Shown in pieces: positions 6,204-15,287 of a stretch of DNA of 64,000 nt. The position numbers and the translations under genes were made by a program. This stretch comes from M3007 sp964646615 (lineage in GTDB: Bacteria > Bacteroidota > Bacteroidia > Chitinophagales > Saprospiraceae). The stretch spans positions 22,651-86,650 of the forward strand of contig CAZYEV010000065.1 in assembly GCA_964646615.1 (NCBI GenBank). The letters are read 5' to 3'. The notes beneath the pieces were generated by a model. That model saw only the letters and a list, made by a program, of their open reading frames with translations, made no database searches and was not told the DNA's origin. Within the stretch, counting starts at the first letter, position 1. Every line of letters begins with the position of its first letter.

Positions 6204-8342
6204 ATGAGCCGCATTGAACAATTCCATTACGACAACCGGATTGTGCGAGCCTTTGGCATCGCGTCGTTTGTCTTCGCGCTGGTCGGTATGCTGGTAGGGC
6301 TGATTCTGGCCTTTCAGCTCATTTTTCCCGACCTAAACTTGAGCCAGTACGGTATTCCGTACACGTCATTCGGACGCCTGCGCCCACTGCACACCAATGC
6401 GGTGATTTTTGCCTTTATCGGCAACGGCATTTTTATGGGCGTCTATTACTCGCTGCAGCGCCTGCTGAAGACCCGAATGTTTAGCGACACGCTGTCGTGG
6501 ATCCATTTCTGGGGCTGGCAGGTGGTTATCTTGTTGGCGGCGGTGTCGCTGCCGGCGGGTCTGACGACGAGCAGCGAGTACGCCGAGTTGATCTGGCCGA
6601 TTGACATCCTCATCACGCTGGTGTGGGTGGTGTTCGGTATCAACATGTTTGGCACCATCCTGAAGCGCCGCGAAAACCACCTGTACGTCGCCATCTGGTT
6701 TTACATTGCCACGTGGGTAACGGTAGCGGTGCTGCACATTGTGCGCAGCTTCGAATTGCCCTACTCGCTGTTGGGCAGCTATCCGCTGTTTGTAGGCGTA
6801 CAGGACGCCCTGGTGCAGTGGTGGTATGGCCACAACGCCGTGGCGTTTTTCCTGACGACGCCTTATCTGGGCGTAATGTACTACTTCCTGCCGAAGGCGG
6901 CCAATCGTCCGGTGTATTCGTATCGGCTTTCGATCATACACTTCTGGGCACTGATTTTCATTTACATCTGGGCGGGTCCGCACCACCTGTTGTACTCGGC
7001 AATGCCGGACTGGGTGCAGTCGCTGGGTACGGTGTTTTCTGTGATGCTGATTGCGCCGTCGTGGGGCGGTATGCTCAACGGCCTGCTGACGCTGCGCGGC
7101 GCGTGGGACCGCGTGCGCCAGGATCCGGTGCTGAAGTTCTTCGTCGTGGCCGTTACGGCTTACGGTATGGCTACGTTTGAAGGGCCGATGCTGTCGGTGA
7201 AGACGGTGAATGCCATCAGCCACTTTACCGACTGGACGATTGCGCACGTGCACGTGGGCGCGCTGGGCTGGAACGGCTTCCTGACTTTCGGCGTGCTGTA
7301 CTGGCTGTGGCCGCGCATGTACAAGACGCAACTGTACTCGGTCAAACTGGCCAACGTCCACTTCTGGATGGGCACGCTGGGCATCGTGTTCTATGCCATA
7401 CCGATGTACTGGTCGGGCTGGACGCAGAGCCTGATGTGGAAAGAGTTCACGCCATTTGGCACGCTGGCGTGGGGCAACTTCTTAGATACGGTATTCCAGA
7501 TCATGCCGATGTACGCCATCCGCGCCTTTGGCGGCACGCTGTTCTTTGTGAGTGTGTGCATTGGTGTGTACAACCTCTACAAGACGGCTGCCCAGGGTTC
7601 TTTTGTGGCCAACGAAGCGGCAGAAGCGCCCGCACGTCAGCCGTTGGTGGAGCCGGCAGGTCAGTACTGGCACAAATGGATTGAGGGCCGTCCGATGCAA
7701 ATGTTGCTGTGGAGCACGATCCTGATTTCCATTGGCGGCATCGTTCAGATCATTCCGATGGTTTTTGTCGAAAGCCAGGTGCCGAAGATTTCCACGGTTA
7801 AGCCTTACACACCGTTAGAATTGGAGGGCCGCGACATCTACATCCGCGAGGGTTGCGTGGGCTGCCATTCGCAGATGATCCGTCCGTTCCGCAGTGAAAC
7901 GGAGCGCTACGGCGAATACTCCAAGTCGGGCGAATACATCTACGACCGTCCGTTCCTGTGGGGCAGCAAGCGCACGGGCCCGGATCTGCACCGCGAGGGC
8001 GGCAAGTACCCCGATCGCTGGCACTACGACCACATGATTGACCCGCGCACCATGTCGCCGGGCTCCATCATGCCGCAATACCCGTTCTTAGCCGACAACG
8101 AATTAGACCTGAGCCAGCTGCCGGCGAAAATCGCCACCTTGCGCGCACTGGGCACGCCCTATCCGAAGGGCTTTGAGAAACGCGCCATCGCCGACGCCGA
8201 AGCGCAGGCCCGGCAAATTGCCGCCAAATTGCGCTCAGAGGGCGTCAAGGAAGAGGGCTTGGAAAAGAAAGAAATTGTTGCACTCATCGCGTACTTGCAG
8301 CGCTTAGGCACCGACATCAAAGTGAAGAGCGAGGAGCAGTAA
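6204..8342 (+). CDS. ccoNO: Fused cbb3 cytochrome c oxidase subunits I and II (CcoNO)
   Basis: A 712-residue fusion. Residues ~1-480 are the CcoN heme-copper catalytic subunit with about 12 membrane segments and histidine motifs such as LHTNAV, WYGHNAV, GPHHL and AHVHVGALGWNG. Residues ~510-712 are CcoO, a membrane-anchored c-type cytochrome with heme motif CVGCH (Cys551) followed by SQMIRP. The N/O fusion is a known Bacteroidota arrangement. The enzyme reduces O2 to water with high affinity and pumps protons, so the host probably respires at low oxygen. It follows ccoS by 5 bp and precedes ccoQ. Confidence 0.97.
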   Translation: MSRIEQFHYDNRIVRAFGIASFVFALVGMLVGLILAFQLIFPDLNLSQYGIPYTSFGRLRPLHTNAVIFAFIGNGIFMGVYYSLQRLLKTRMFSDTLSWIHFWGWQVVILLAAVSLPAGLTTSSEYAELIWPIDILITLVWVVFGINMFGTILKRRENHLYVAIWFYIATWVTVAVLHIVRSFELPYSLLGSYPLFVGVQDALVQWWYGHNAVAFFLTTPYLGVMYYFLPKAANRPVYSYRLSIIHFWALIFIYIWAGPHHLLYSAMPDWVQSLGTVFSVMLIAPSWGGMLNGLLTLRGAWDRVRQDPVLKFFVVAVTAYGMATFEGPMLSVKTVNAISHFTDWTIAHVHVGALGWNGFLTFGVLYWLWPRMYKTQLYSVKLANVHFWMGTLGIVFYAIPMYWSGWTQSLMWKEFTPFGTLAWGNFLDTVFQIMPMYAIRAFGGTLFFVSVCIGVYNLYKTAAQGSFVANEAAEAPARQPLVEPAGQYWHKWIEGRPMQMLLWSTILISIGGIVQIIPMVFVESQVPKISTVKPYTPLELEGRDIYIREGCVGCHSQMIRPFRSETERYGEYSKSGEYIYDRPFLWGSKRTGPDLHREGGKYPDRWHYDHMIDPRTMSPGSIMPQYPFLADNELDLSQLPAKIATLRALGTPYPKGFEKRAIADAEAQARQIAAKLRSEGVKEEGLEKKEIVALIAYLQRLGTDIKVKSEEQ

Positions 8343-8420
8343 CCATAAATGCCTGCCGGGTGCGGCTCGGCCGCGCCCGGCTCGGCCCATTTGTCCACAT
8401 TTTTCTTCCACATTGTCGCC

Positions 8421-8579
8421 ATGTACAAATACCTGCTTCAATCGGTCGAGGATGTCAACTGGTTTGGCATCACCGCTCTGCTGATCTTCTTCGGCGTTTT
8501 TTGCGTCGTTTTGTTCCGCGTATTTTTCACGAAGAAAAGCACGTGGGAGGCCAAAGCCCGCATTCCGTTGGAGGACTGA
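8421..8579 (+). CDS. ccoQ: cbb3 oxidase small subunit CcoQ
   Basis: A 52-residue protein beginning MYKYLLQSVEDVNW, with one membrane helix (ITALLIFFGVFCVVLFRVFF) and a short charged cytoplasmic tail ending ARIPLED. This is the CcoQ/FixQ pattern: a small subunit that stabilises the complex. The longer frame from 8349 adds an improbable Gly/Ala/Ser-rich leader, so ATG 8421 was chosen. It sits between ccoNO and ccoP. Confidence 0.85.
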   Translation: MYKYLLQSVEDVNWFGITALLIFFGVFCVVLFRVFFTKKSTWEAKARIPLED

Positions 8580-8625
8580 TTTTTTCAAAAACGATCGCTG
8601 ACTTTATCATAAAATGTACATCAAC

Positions 8626-9579
8626 ATGAAACCCGTTCGCAATATCCTGCTCTTGATATTGATGGCCCTTGCCGAGCACGGCTGGAGTCAGGCTGTAGAA
8701 AGCGCCGCTGCTACGCCGGGGCAAGCGCTGTTTCCCAACATCATGACGATGGTGCTGGTGGCTACGGCGGCGATACTCTTCATTGTGGCCATGATTTACG
8801 TGGTGCGCGTGAACCAGTTCCTGTACAAGCGCGTGCTGGAATTGGAGGCCGCCAAAGCGGGCGTTACCCTGCCGAAAGAGGCTGCCGAGGCAGTAGCGGC
8901 TAAGGTTCAGGAAAGCTTCTGGACGCGCATGCGCAAGAAGTACTGGGAAGACCCTGTACCTATTGAGCGCGAGGCCGAGATTATGTTCCACCACGAGTAC
9001 GACGGTATTCGCGAGCTGGACAACCGCCTGCCGCCGTGGTGGGTCAACCTGTTCATCATCACCGTGGTGTGGTCGGCCATTTACATGTTCTATTACCACT
9101 GGGGCGGCGGCGGCCCGTCGTCTATAGATGAGTATAACCAGGAGGTAGAGCGGGCGAAGAAAGAAATCGCTGTTGCTATGGCGGGTGCGGCGAATGCCGT
9201 GGACGAGAGCAGTGTGGTGGCCCTCACCGAAAGCGCTGCTTTAGCCGAAGGCGAGCTGATTTTCAAAAACCTCTGCGCTGCCTGCCACGGCCAGCTGGGC
9301 GAAGGCGGTGTGGGCCCCAACCTGACGGACGACTACTGGCTTCACGGTGGAGGCATCAAGAACGTGTTCAAAGTCGTCAAGTACGGCGTGCCCGAAAAAG
9401 GCATGATCTCGTGGCAAAGCCAGCTGACGCCGTCCGACATGCAAAAGGTGGCTTCTTATATTCTGACGCTTCACGGCACCAACCCGCCCAACGGCAAGGA
9501 GCCGCAGGGTGAGCTGTGGAAAGAGGAGCCGAAGGAAGCTACCAGTGAAACCAGCCCAAGCACCGGAAGTATCAACTAA
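8626..9579 (+). CDS. ccoP: cbb3 oxidase c-type cytochrome subunit III (CcoP), one heme
   Basis: About 317 residues: an N-terminal hydrophobic segment, a second membrane segment (IMTMVLVATAAILFIVAMIYVV), the CcoP N-terminal domain motif EYDGIRELDNRLPPWWV followed by a third segment, then one cytochrome c domain with CAACH and the axial-Met region near KGMISWQ. Proteobacterial CcoP has two CxxCH motifs; only one is seen here. The subunit passes electrons from soluble cytochrome c to CcoO and CcoN. An alternative ATG lies at 8614. A perfect 11-bp hairpin follows the stop. Confidence 0.93.
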   Translation: MKPVRNILLLILMALAEHGWSQAVESAAATPGQALFPNIMTMVLVATAAILFIVAMIYVVRVNQFLYKRVLELEAAKAGVTLPKEAAEAVAAKVQESFWTRMRKKYWEDPVPIEREAEIMFHHEYDGIRELDNRLPPWWVNLFIITVVWSAIYMFYYHWGGGGPSSIDEYNQEVERAKKEIAVAMAGAANAVDESSVVALTESAALAEGELIFKNLCAACHGQLGEGGVGPNLTDDYWLHGGGIKNVFKVVKYGVPEKGMISWQSQLTPSDMQKVASYILTLHGTNPPNGKEPQGELWKEEPKEATSETSPSTGSIN

Positions 9580-9588
9580 TGCCTGGCT

Positions 9589-9625
9589 GCCTGGCCGGGG
9601 AGCCGATGCATCTTCCCGGCCAGGC
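9589..9625 (+). terminator. Stable hairpin after ccoP
   Basis: Perfect 11-bp stem GCCTGGCCGGG/CCCGGCCAGGC with a 15-nt loop, directly after the ccoP stop and before ccoG. There is no T-tract, so it more likely acts as a 3' mRNA stabiliser or partial terminator separating structural genes from assembly genes. Confidence 0.5.
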
Positions 9626-9666
9626 GCCAGCGTTGGATAGCCATTCTACATAAAACAGGCTCAGCC

Positions 9667-11157
9667 ATGACCGACACTAAAAACCTCCAGCCAGATACCC
9701 TCACAGAGGATACGGAAAGCTTCCGCGACGCGATTGCCACGGTAGATGCGCAAGGCAAGCGGATATGGATTTACCCCAAGCAGCCACAGGGGCGGTACTA
9801 CAACGCCCGCAAATGGGTAACGGCGGTTTTTGTGGCCCTTTTCTTAGTGATGCCATTCATTAAGGTGGGCGGTGAGCAGTTTCTGTTACTCAATGTATTG
9901 GAGCGCAAGTTTGTGCTCTTCGGCATGGTGTTCAGCCCGCAGGATTTTCACCTTTTTGTGCTGGTGATGCTCACCTTTCTGGTGTTCATCATCTTGTTTA
10001 CGGTGGTCTATGGGCGCCTGTTCTGCGGCTGGGTATGCCCGCAGACGGTGTTCATGGAAATGATTTTCCGCCGCATCGAGTATTGGATAGAAGGGGATGC
10101 CGGCGAGCAGCGTCGCCTGGATAAGGCCCCCTGGACATCGGAAAAAATCCGGAAGAAAGCCCTCAAGCACGGCATCTTTTTCGCCATAGCGGTGGTGGTG
10201 TCCAACTACTTCCTGGCCTACATCATCGGCATGGACCAGGTGCTGCGCATTATTAGCGAGCCTATCTCCAAAAACTGGGGAGGCTTTTTGGGCATGCTGG
10301 TCTTTTCGGGAGTGTTTTACTTCGTTTTTGCGCGTTTGCGCGAGCAGGTGTGCACGACCATTTGCCCTTACGGACGCCTGCAGGGAGTGCTTCTGGTCAA
10401 AGACACCATCGTTGTTGCTTACGACTATGTGCGCGGTGAGCCGCGCGCCAAGTTGCGCAAAAACAAAGAGGCCGCCCAGCAAAACCCGGTGCAGCAAATT
10501 CAGACCGTCGTCAACGGCGGCACGGCGCCCGCCCGCACGGCCGGCGATTGCATTGACTGCAACCTGTGCGTGGCCGTGTGCCCTACCGGTATTGACATCC
10601 GAAACGGCACCCAGCTGGAATGCACCAACTGCACGGCCTGCATTGACGCCTGCGACCAGGTGATGGACAAAATCGGACGCCCACGCGGCCTTATCCGCTA
10701 CGACTCCATGACGGGCATTGAAACCTCGCACCGCCGCATTTTCACTCCGCGCGTTATCGGCTACACTGCCGTGCTCATCGCGCTTATCGCCTTAGACGTC
10801 GCCCTGCTGACCGGACGCGGCTTAGTAGAAGCCATCATCCTGCGCTCGCCCGGGCAGACGTATCAGGAAAAAGACGCGACCCACCTGACCAACCTCTACA
10901 CCTTCACCCTCATCAACAAAGCCAACCGAGACCTGCCCGTCGAACTCCGCTTAGCATCGCCCGAAGGTAACATCCAGATGGTCGGTCAGCCCGTCGGGCA
11001 ATTGCTCAAAGGCCAGACATACAAGGGGGCCTTTTTCGTCGAATTGGAAAAGACGCAACTCGAGGGCCGCAAAACCCCCATCGTCATTGAAGTGTGGTCG
11101 GAAGGCAAAAAAATTGACCAGGTGAAAACCGCCTTCATGGGGCCGGGCCGCAATTAA
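9667..11157 (+). CDS. ccoG: cbb3 oxidase accessory protein CcoG (FixG family)
   Basis: A 496-residue membrane ferredoxin-like protein. Several transmembrane helices (~40-60, ~95-115, ~170-195, ~215-235, ~360-380) surround the motifs CGWVCPQT and CTTICPYGR. Two [4Fe-4S] motifs lie at residues ~295-330 (CIDCNLCVAVCPTG and CTNCTACIDACD). An Ig-like FixG C-terminal domain occupies ~385-490. Known role: CcoG reduces Cu(II) for delivery to the CuB site of cbb3 oxidase. It lies 87 bp after ccoP, followed by the ccoH-like gene. Confidence 0.95.
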   Translation: MTDTKNLQPDTLTEDTESFRDAIATVDAQGKRIWIYPKQPQGRYYNARKWVTAVFVALFLVMPFIKVGGEQFLLLNVLERKFVLFGMVFSPQDFHLFVLVMLTFLVFIILFTVVYGRLFCGWVCPQTVFMEMIFRRIEYWIEGDAGEQRRLDKAPWTSEKIRKKALKHGIFFAIAVVVSNYFLAYIIGMDQVLRIISEPISKNWGGFLGMLVFSGVFYFVFARLREQVCTTICPYGRLQGVLLVKDTIVVAYDYVRGEPRAKLRKNKEAAQQNPVQQIQTVVNGGTAPARTAGDCIDCNLCVAVCPTGIDIRNGTQLECTNCTACIDACDQVMDKIGRPRGLIRYDSMTGIETSHRRIFTPRVIGYTAVLIALIALDVALLTGRGLVEAIILRSPGQTYQEKDATHLTNLYTFTLINKANRDLPVELRLASPEGNIQMVGQPVGQLLKGQTYKGAFFVELEKTQLEGRKTPIVIEVWSEGKKIDQVKTAFMGPGRN

Positions 11158-11219
11158 AGCTGCCCAATGAGGCTCCGCCTTCTCTCTGTCTAATAGTCCA
11201 TTCAAAAAAGCGCAGTCTT

Positions 11220-11663
11220 ATGAAGTTTCATTGGGGTACCGGCATTGCGTTGTTTTACAGCGCTTTTGTGATCACGATGCTCATCATGGTTTTCCGCTCG
11301 CGTGCGCATGACCCCGGGCTGGTGAGCAAGAACTACTACGAGCTCGACCTGAACTATCAGGCGCATTTGGAAAAGAAGCAAAATGCAGCCGCGTTGCGCA
11401 CGCCTGTGGTGGCGCGCTACGACAGCCCTAAAGGCGCTTTTGTGCTGCTGTTTCCCACCCAGGCAGGCAAGCCCACGGGCAAGATAAAGTGTTTCCGCGC
11501 TGCCACCACGCGCGACGACCGCTGGCTCGACATCGAGACCAATGAACAGGGGATTATGGAAATTCCGGCGGCCGACTTCGCGCCCGGTCGGTGGCATTTG
11601 GAGGCCGACTGGCAGGGAGCCGACGGCACGCCTTACTTCCACGAACTCGTCGTCGTGCGATGA
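11220..11663 (+). CDS. ccoH: FixH/CcoH-like cbb3 assembly protein
   Basis: A 147-residue protein with one N-terminal membrane helix (GIALFYSAFVITMLIMVF) and a small periplasmic beta domain containing DPGLVSKNYYELDLNYQ, the conserved FixH signature. FixH/CcoH is a single-span protein needed for cbb3 assembly or stability. The stop overlaps the start of the next gene by 4 bp (ATGA), indicating coupling. Confidence 0.88.
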   Translation: MKFHWGTGIALFYSAFVITMLIMVFRSRAHDPGLVSKNYYELDLNYQAHLEKKQNAAALRTPVVARYDSPKGAFVLLFPTQAGKPTGKIKCFRAATTRDDRWLDIETNEQGIMEIPAADFAPGRWHLEADWQGADGTPYFHELVVVR

Positions 11664-12358
11664 GCGTACTGGTGTGGACGGCCTTTGTGTTGGGGCTGGC
11701 TGGCAGTATCCATTGTGCTGGCATGTGCGGCCCCCTAATGCTTGCCCTGCCGTTGGCGCGCGGCAGCCAACGGGCCGACTGGCTCACTGCTGCTGCTTAT
11801 CAGTTAGGGCGTGTCGCCGTCTATGCGGCTTTAGGGCTGTTTTTTGGTTTGTTGGGCAAGGGCATCAGCGTTGCTGGCTTTCAGCAGGTGCTGGCCGTAG
11901 GGGGCGGTGCCCTTCTGGTAGCGGGTGCACTCTTTCCGGTAGTGCTCGAGCGCGGCGCTTTGCGTTTGCCGTTGCTCAATCGGCTGACGCACTGGGTGCA
12001 GCAGCGCATCGGCGCTTTGCTCCAGGTGAACTCTTTTTCGGCGACGGCAGCCGTAGGTGCGCTCAATGGTCTTTTGCCCTGCGGCCTGGTGTATGCTGCG
12101 CTGGCCGGCGCCATCAGCACCGCCGAGGGCTGGCAGGGCGCGCTGTTCATGGCCGCGTTCGGCGCAGGCACGACGCCACTCCTATTCCTCCTCATGGGCA
12201 GCCGCAGCGCCCTGTCGGTCGCCTGGCGCCAACGCTTGCGGCGCTTGCAGCCTATTGCCCTGGCTGCCGTAGGGCTGTGGCTCATCTGGCGCGGGCTGCA
12301 TTTGGACCTCTCCCTGTTTGAGTCTGCCGTGCCCAAGGCGCGCTTAGATTGCCACTGA
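11660..12358 (+). CDS. Sulfite exporter TauE/SafE family (DsbD-like) membrane protein
   Basis: A 232-residue polytopic membrane protein, about six helices, of the DsbD-like/UreH transmembrane group annotated as SafE. Two Cys-containing motifs in membrane context, SIHCAGMCGPL near residue 15 and NGLLPCGLVYAAL near 140, are typical. Homologues close cbb3 clusters across Bacteroidota and probably take part in copper or thiol-redox delivery to the oxidase; substrate is not established. Start chosen at ATG 11660, overlapping the ccoH stop. Confidence 0.85.
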   Translation: MSVLVWTAFVLGLAGSIHCAGMCGPLMLALPLARGSQRADWLTAAAYQLGRVAVYAALGLFFGLLGKGISVAGFQQVLAVGGGALLVAGALFPVVLERGALRLPLLNRLTHWVQQRIGALLQVNSFSATAAVGALNGLLPCGLVYAALAGAISTAEGWQGALFMAAFGAGTTPLLFLLMGSRSALSVAWRQRLRRLQPIALAAVGLWLIWRGLHLDLSLFESAVPKARLDCH

Positions 12359-12483
12359 AAAGCCCTTCATAAAATCAGAATTTCTGAAAAAGCATCTGCA
12401 TAAGGAGGATTAAAGGGCTGGCGTTGGAGGGCAAAGAACCATCCTTTGCCAGCAGATGCTCCGGGTAGCGGGTTGCAGGGGCG

Positions 12484-12491
12484 TACCTTTG
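12484..12491 (+). promoter_or_regulatory. -7 box upstream of the ammonia-lyase gene
   Basis: TACCTTTG matches the Bacteroidota -7 consensus TAnnTTTG, 29 bp before the first ATG; the expected start site is near 12498. I see no clear -33 TTG at the usual distance. A GGCAAAG/CTTTGCC hairpin at 12430-12450 lies upstream. Confidence 0.5.
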
Positions 12492-12519
12492 CCCCAGCCT
12501 TTAACCCATTAAAAATAGG

Positions 12520-14007
12520 ATGCCCGCTATGTATCTGATTGGTCCAGAGCCTTTAGACCTGAACGCCTTAGAAGACCTCGTCCGACATTGCCGCCCGCTG
12601 ACGCTTTCAGAAGAGGGCCGGCGTCGCCTTAAGGCCAGCTATGCCTATTTGAAGCGCAAATTAGCCAACAGCGATGCCCGCTATTACGGGGTCAACACGG
12701 GCTTTGGGGCGCTGTGCGATGTGCGCATTTCGGACGAAGACATTGCCCAATTACAGCGGAACCTCCTGCTTTCGCACGCGGCAGGTATGGGCGATGTGGT
12801 ACCGCCCGACATTGTGCGGCTGATGCTGCTGCTCAAGGTGAAGAGTCTCAGTTACGGCCATTCGGCCGTTCGTCAGGAGGTGGTGGAGCGGCTGCTGGAC
12901 TTTTTTAACCGCGATATTTTGCCTGTGGTGCCCGAGCAAGGTTCGTTGGGGGCATCGGGCGACCTGGCGCCGCTGGCGCATCTGAGTTTGCCGCTGGCTG
13001 GCCTGGGCGAGGTGTGGTGGCAGGGCGTGCGCCAACCCGCCCGTGCTGTGCTGGCGCATCAGGGTTGGGCGCCGCTTCACTTTGAGGCCAAAGAGGCGCT
13101 GGCCCTGCTCAACGGCACGCAGTTTTCGACGGCCTACGCGGTCTGGTGCCTCCTTGAAGGCCGTCGCTTGCTGGAGTTGGCCGACTTGAATGCCGCGCTG
13201 GGCTATGAAGCATTTCTGTGCCAGCATGCGCCGTTAGACGAGCGCCTGCACCGCATCCGCCCACACGCCGGACAAAGGACCGTTGCCGAAAACATCCGCC
13301 GCTGGTTGGAGGGCAGCCCTCTGGCTGCTATCCCCCGCGAGCACGTGCAAGACCCCTATTCTTTCCGTTGTGTACCTCAGGTGCACGGGGCCAGCCGCGA
13401 TGCACTTCGTTATGTGGAGCAGGTCGTCCTCACGGAAATCAACAGCGTTACTGACAACCCCAATGTCTTCCCAGAAAGCGATGCCATCCTCTCTGGCGGT
13501 AACTTCCACGCGCAGCCCATTGCGCTGGCCTTGGATTTCCTGGCGCTGGCGCTGTCGGAAATCGGCAGCATTGCTGAGCGCCGCATCTTCCAGCTCCTGA
13601 GCGGCCAGCGCGGGCTGCCCCTCTTTCTGACGGCTCGGCCGGGTCTGCATTCGGGGCTGATGATTGCCCAATACACCGCTGCGGCCATTGCCAGCCAGAA
13701 CAAGACGCTCTGCATGCCCGCTTCGGCCGACAGCATTGTCAGCAGCAACGGCCAGGAAGACCACGTCAGCATGGCTGCCAACGCTGGCGTGAAGACCATG
13801 CAGGTCGTTCAGAACACGGAGCGGCTGCTGGCCATCGAGTTTATGGTGGCCCTTCAGGCGCTCGACTTCCGACTGCCCATGCGCTCTTCGGAGCGCATTG
13901 AGGCGCTGCGCGCGCACTATCGGGCCATCGTGCCGCACTTGGATGAAGACCGCATTTTGAGCACCGATATGGCGCAGACGGTGGATTTTCTGAAAACTGC
14001 GCTGTGA
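12520..14007 (+). CDS. hutH: Histidine ammonia-lyase
   Basis: A 495-residue aromatic amino acid lyase. The MIO cofactor motif Ala-Ser-Gly is at residues 145-147 in GSLGASGDLAPLAH. YGVNTGFGAL supplies the catalytic Tyr loop, NLLLSHAAG has the Ser-His pair typical of histidine rather than phenylalanine or tyrosine lyases, and NGTQFS and SVTDNPNVFP are conserved. It deaminates L-histidine to urocanate. No hutU, hutI or hutG lies nearby, so the rest of the pathway must be elsewhere, or the enzyme could feed pigment synthesis as some Bacteroidota lyases do. ATG 12529 is an equally possible start. Confidence 0.92.
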   Translation: MPAMYLIGPEPLDLNALEDLVRHCRPLTLSEEGRRRLKASYAYLKRKLANSDARYYGVNTGFGALCDVRISDEDIAQLQRNLLLSHAAGMGDVVPPDIVRLMLLLKVKSLSYGHSAVRQEVVERLLDFFNRDILPVVPEQGSLGASGDLAPLAHLSLPLAGLGEVWWQGVRQPARAVLAHQGWAPLHFEAKEALALLNGTQFSTAYAVWCLLEGRRLLELADLNAALGYEAFLCQHAPLDERLHRIRPHAGQRTVAENIRRWLEGSPLAAIPREHVQDPYSFRCVPQVHGASRDALRYVEQVVLTEINSVTDNPNVFPESDAILSGGNFHAQPIALALDFLALALSEIGSIAERRIFQLLSGQRGLPLFLTARPGLHSGLMIAQYTAAAIASQNKTLCMPASADSIVSSNGQEDHVSMAANAGVKTMQVVQNTERLLAIEFMVALQALDFRLPMRSSERIEALRAHYRAIVPHLDEDRILSTDMAQTVDFLKTAL

Positions 14008-14142
14008 TGTAAGGCCATGCTTGCGCGGTTCAATGGGGCGGCCGTAATCGTAATTGCCTCGGGTTAGGGCAATATCTTGCCCGCGCTGTGGGCGTCTCGC
14101 CCTACCTTTACGGCCTCGGGCGGCGAGTGCCGGTCTGACGAT

Positions 14143-15171
14143 ATGCAGCTCTTCGGTTGGGTTTTTGCTACGGCGCTGGGCGTTACGGTGGTGGCTGTTC
14201 TTGCCTTTCTTCCTCTGGCAAGGCGCCTGCGTTTTTACGACGTGCCTAATGAGCGCAGCGCGCATCTGGAGCCGGCGCCGTTGGTAGGCGGATTGGCCTT
14301 TGTCGTGGGCACGCTGGCCAGCCTTCTGCTCTGGAGTATGGATAGCGTGCGCCTTCTGGCGCCAGTGGTAGTGTCGTTGGTGCTCATCGCCGCAGTAGGC
14401 TGGTTAGACGACTGGCTGCGGCTGTCGCCCGGCCGCAAGCTGTTGGGGCAGTTGGTAGTGGCTGTGCTGCTGGTGGGCTGGGCCGGCGTGCGCGTGGAGC
14501 ATCTGGAAGGCATTGCCGGCATCGGTGCTTTGCCAGAACCGGTAGCAGTGGTGGTCTCGCTCATCGGCGTGGTGGGCATTGTCAATGCCTTTAACCTTGT
14601 GGACGGTATCCATGGCCTGGCGGGCGGCCTGGGTCTGTGGGTGTGCGTGGCCTTTGGCAACTGGATGTATGGAGTCGGGCAGCCGGGCTATGCGCTCCTG
14701 GCCGTTGCACTGGCCGGATCGCTGTGTGCTTTTTTGTATTTCAATACCCTAGCGCCCGTGCGGGTGTTTATGGGCGATGCAGGTTCTATGTTCCTTGGGG
14801 CTACGGCGGCGGTGTTGGCGCTGAAATTTCTGGCTTTCAATCGGGCATTACCCGAAGGCCACGCCTGGCGAATGTCGGCAGGGCCAGCTCTGGCCATAGC
14901 CGTCCTGTTTGTGCCGCTTTTCGACGAGGTGCGGGTGTTTGCCGTTCGGCTGTTGCGAGGGCGCTCGCCTTTGCGCGCCGATAGGGGCCATGCACACCAC
15001 TGGCTGCTGAGAAGAGGCTTTACCCATGGGCAGGCGTCGGCCCTGCTGGTGGGGTGTTGTATCGCGGTTACCCTCGCCGTGTGGGGCCTGCAAAGGGCAA
15101 ACATCCATGTGCTGGTGCTCTTCGAAGTTGCACTGGCGCTGGCGGCGTCGGCCCTGCTGGCGCGCCATTAG
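14143..15171 (+). CDS. Undecaprenyl-phosphate sugar-1-phosphate transferase (WecA/MraY family)
   Basis: A 342-residue integral membrane protein with about ten helices. Family motifs are the DVPNERSAH loop, VGWLDDWLRLSP, NAFNLVDGIHGLAGG (substrate and Mg site), FMGDAGSMFLG, and a His-rich RGHAHHWLLRR loop that marks the WecA subgroup rather than MraY. It would transfer a GlcNAc- or other HexNAc-1-phosphate to undecaprenyl phosphate at the inner membrane, starting O-antigen or other surface polysaccharide. Polymer genes are at 32018-34651. A TACCTTTA element at 14103-14110 may be its promoter. Start 14143 removes a non-membrane leader. Confidence 0.9.
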   Translation: MQLFGWVFATALGVTVVAVLAFLPLARRLRFYDVPNERSAHLEPAPLVGGLAFVVGTLASLLLWSMDSVRLLAPVVVSLVLIAAVGWLDDWLRLSPGRKLLGQLVVAVLLVGWAGVRVEHLEGIAGIGALPEPVAVVVSLIGVVGIVNAFNLVDGIHGLAGGLGLWVCVAFGNWMYGVGQPGYALLAVALAGSLCAFLYFNTLAPVRVFMGDAGSMFLGATAAVLALKFLAFNRALPEGHAWRMSAGPALAIAVLFVPLFDEVRVFAVRLLRGRSPLRADRGHAHHWLLRRGFTHGQASALLVGCCIAVTLAVWGLQRANIHVLVLFEVALALAASALLARH

Positions 15172-15287
15172 CGTGCGCTCGCGAGGCGCATCTTGTTTGT
15201 GCCCTTAAAAGACCAATGGAATACCTTTGTCGGCGCCTGTGGGCAACACCAGAGGAACAAAATCAGCATCACACAACGCAAACGGCC

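Noticed and set aside
6366..7361. 331-residue minus-strand frame
   Set aside because: Antisense to ccoNO, with His/Arg/Gln-rich composition typical of a shadow frame.
13234..14265. 343-residue minus-strand frame
   Set aside because: Antisense to hutH and running into the next gene; Arg/His-rich shadow.
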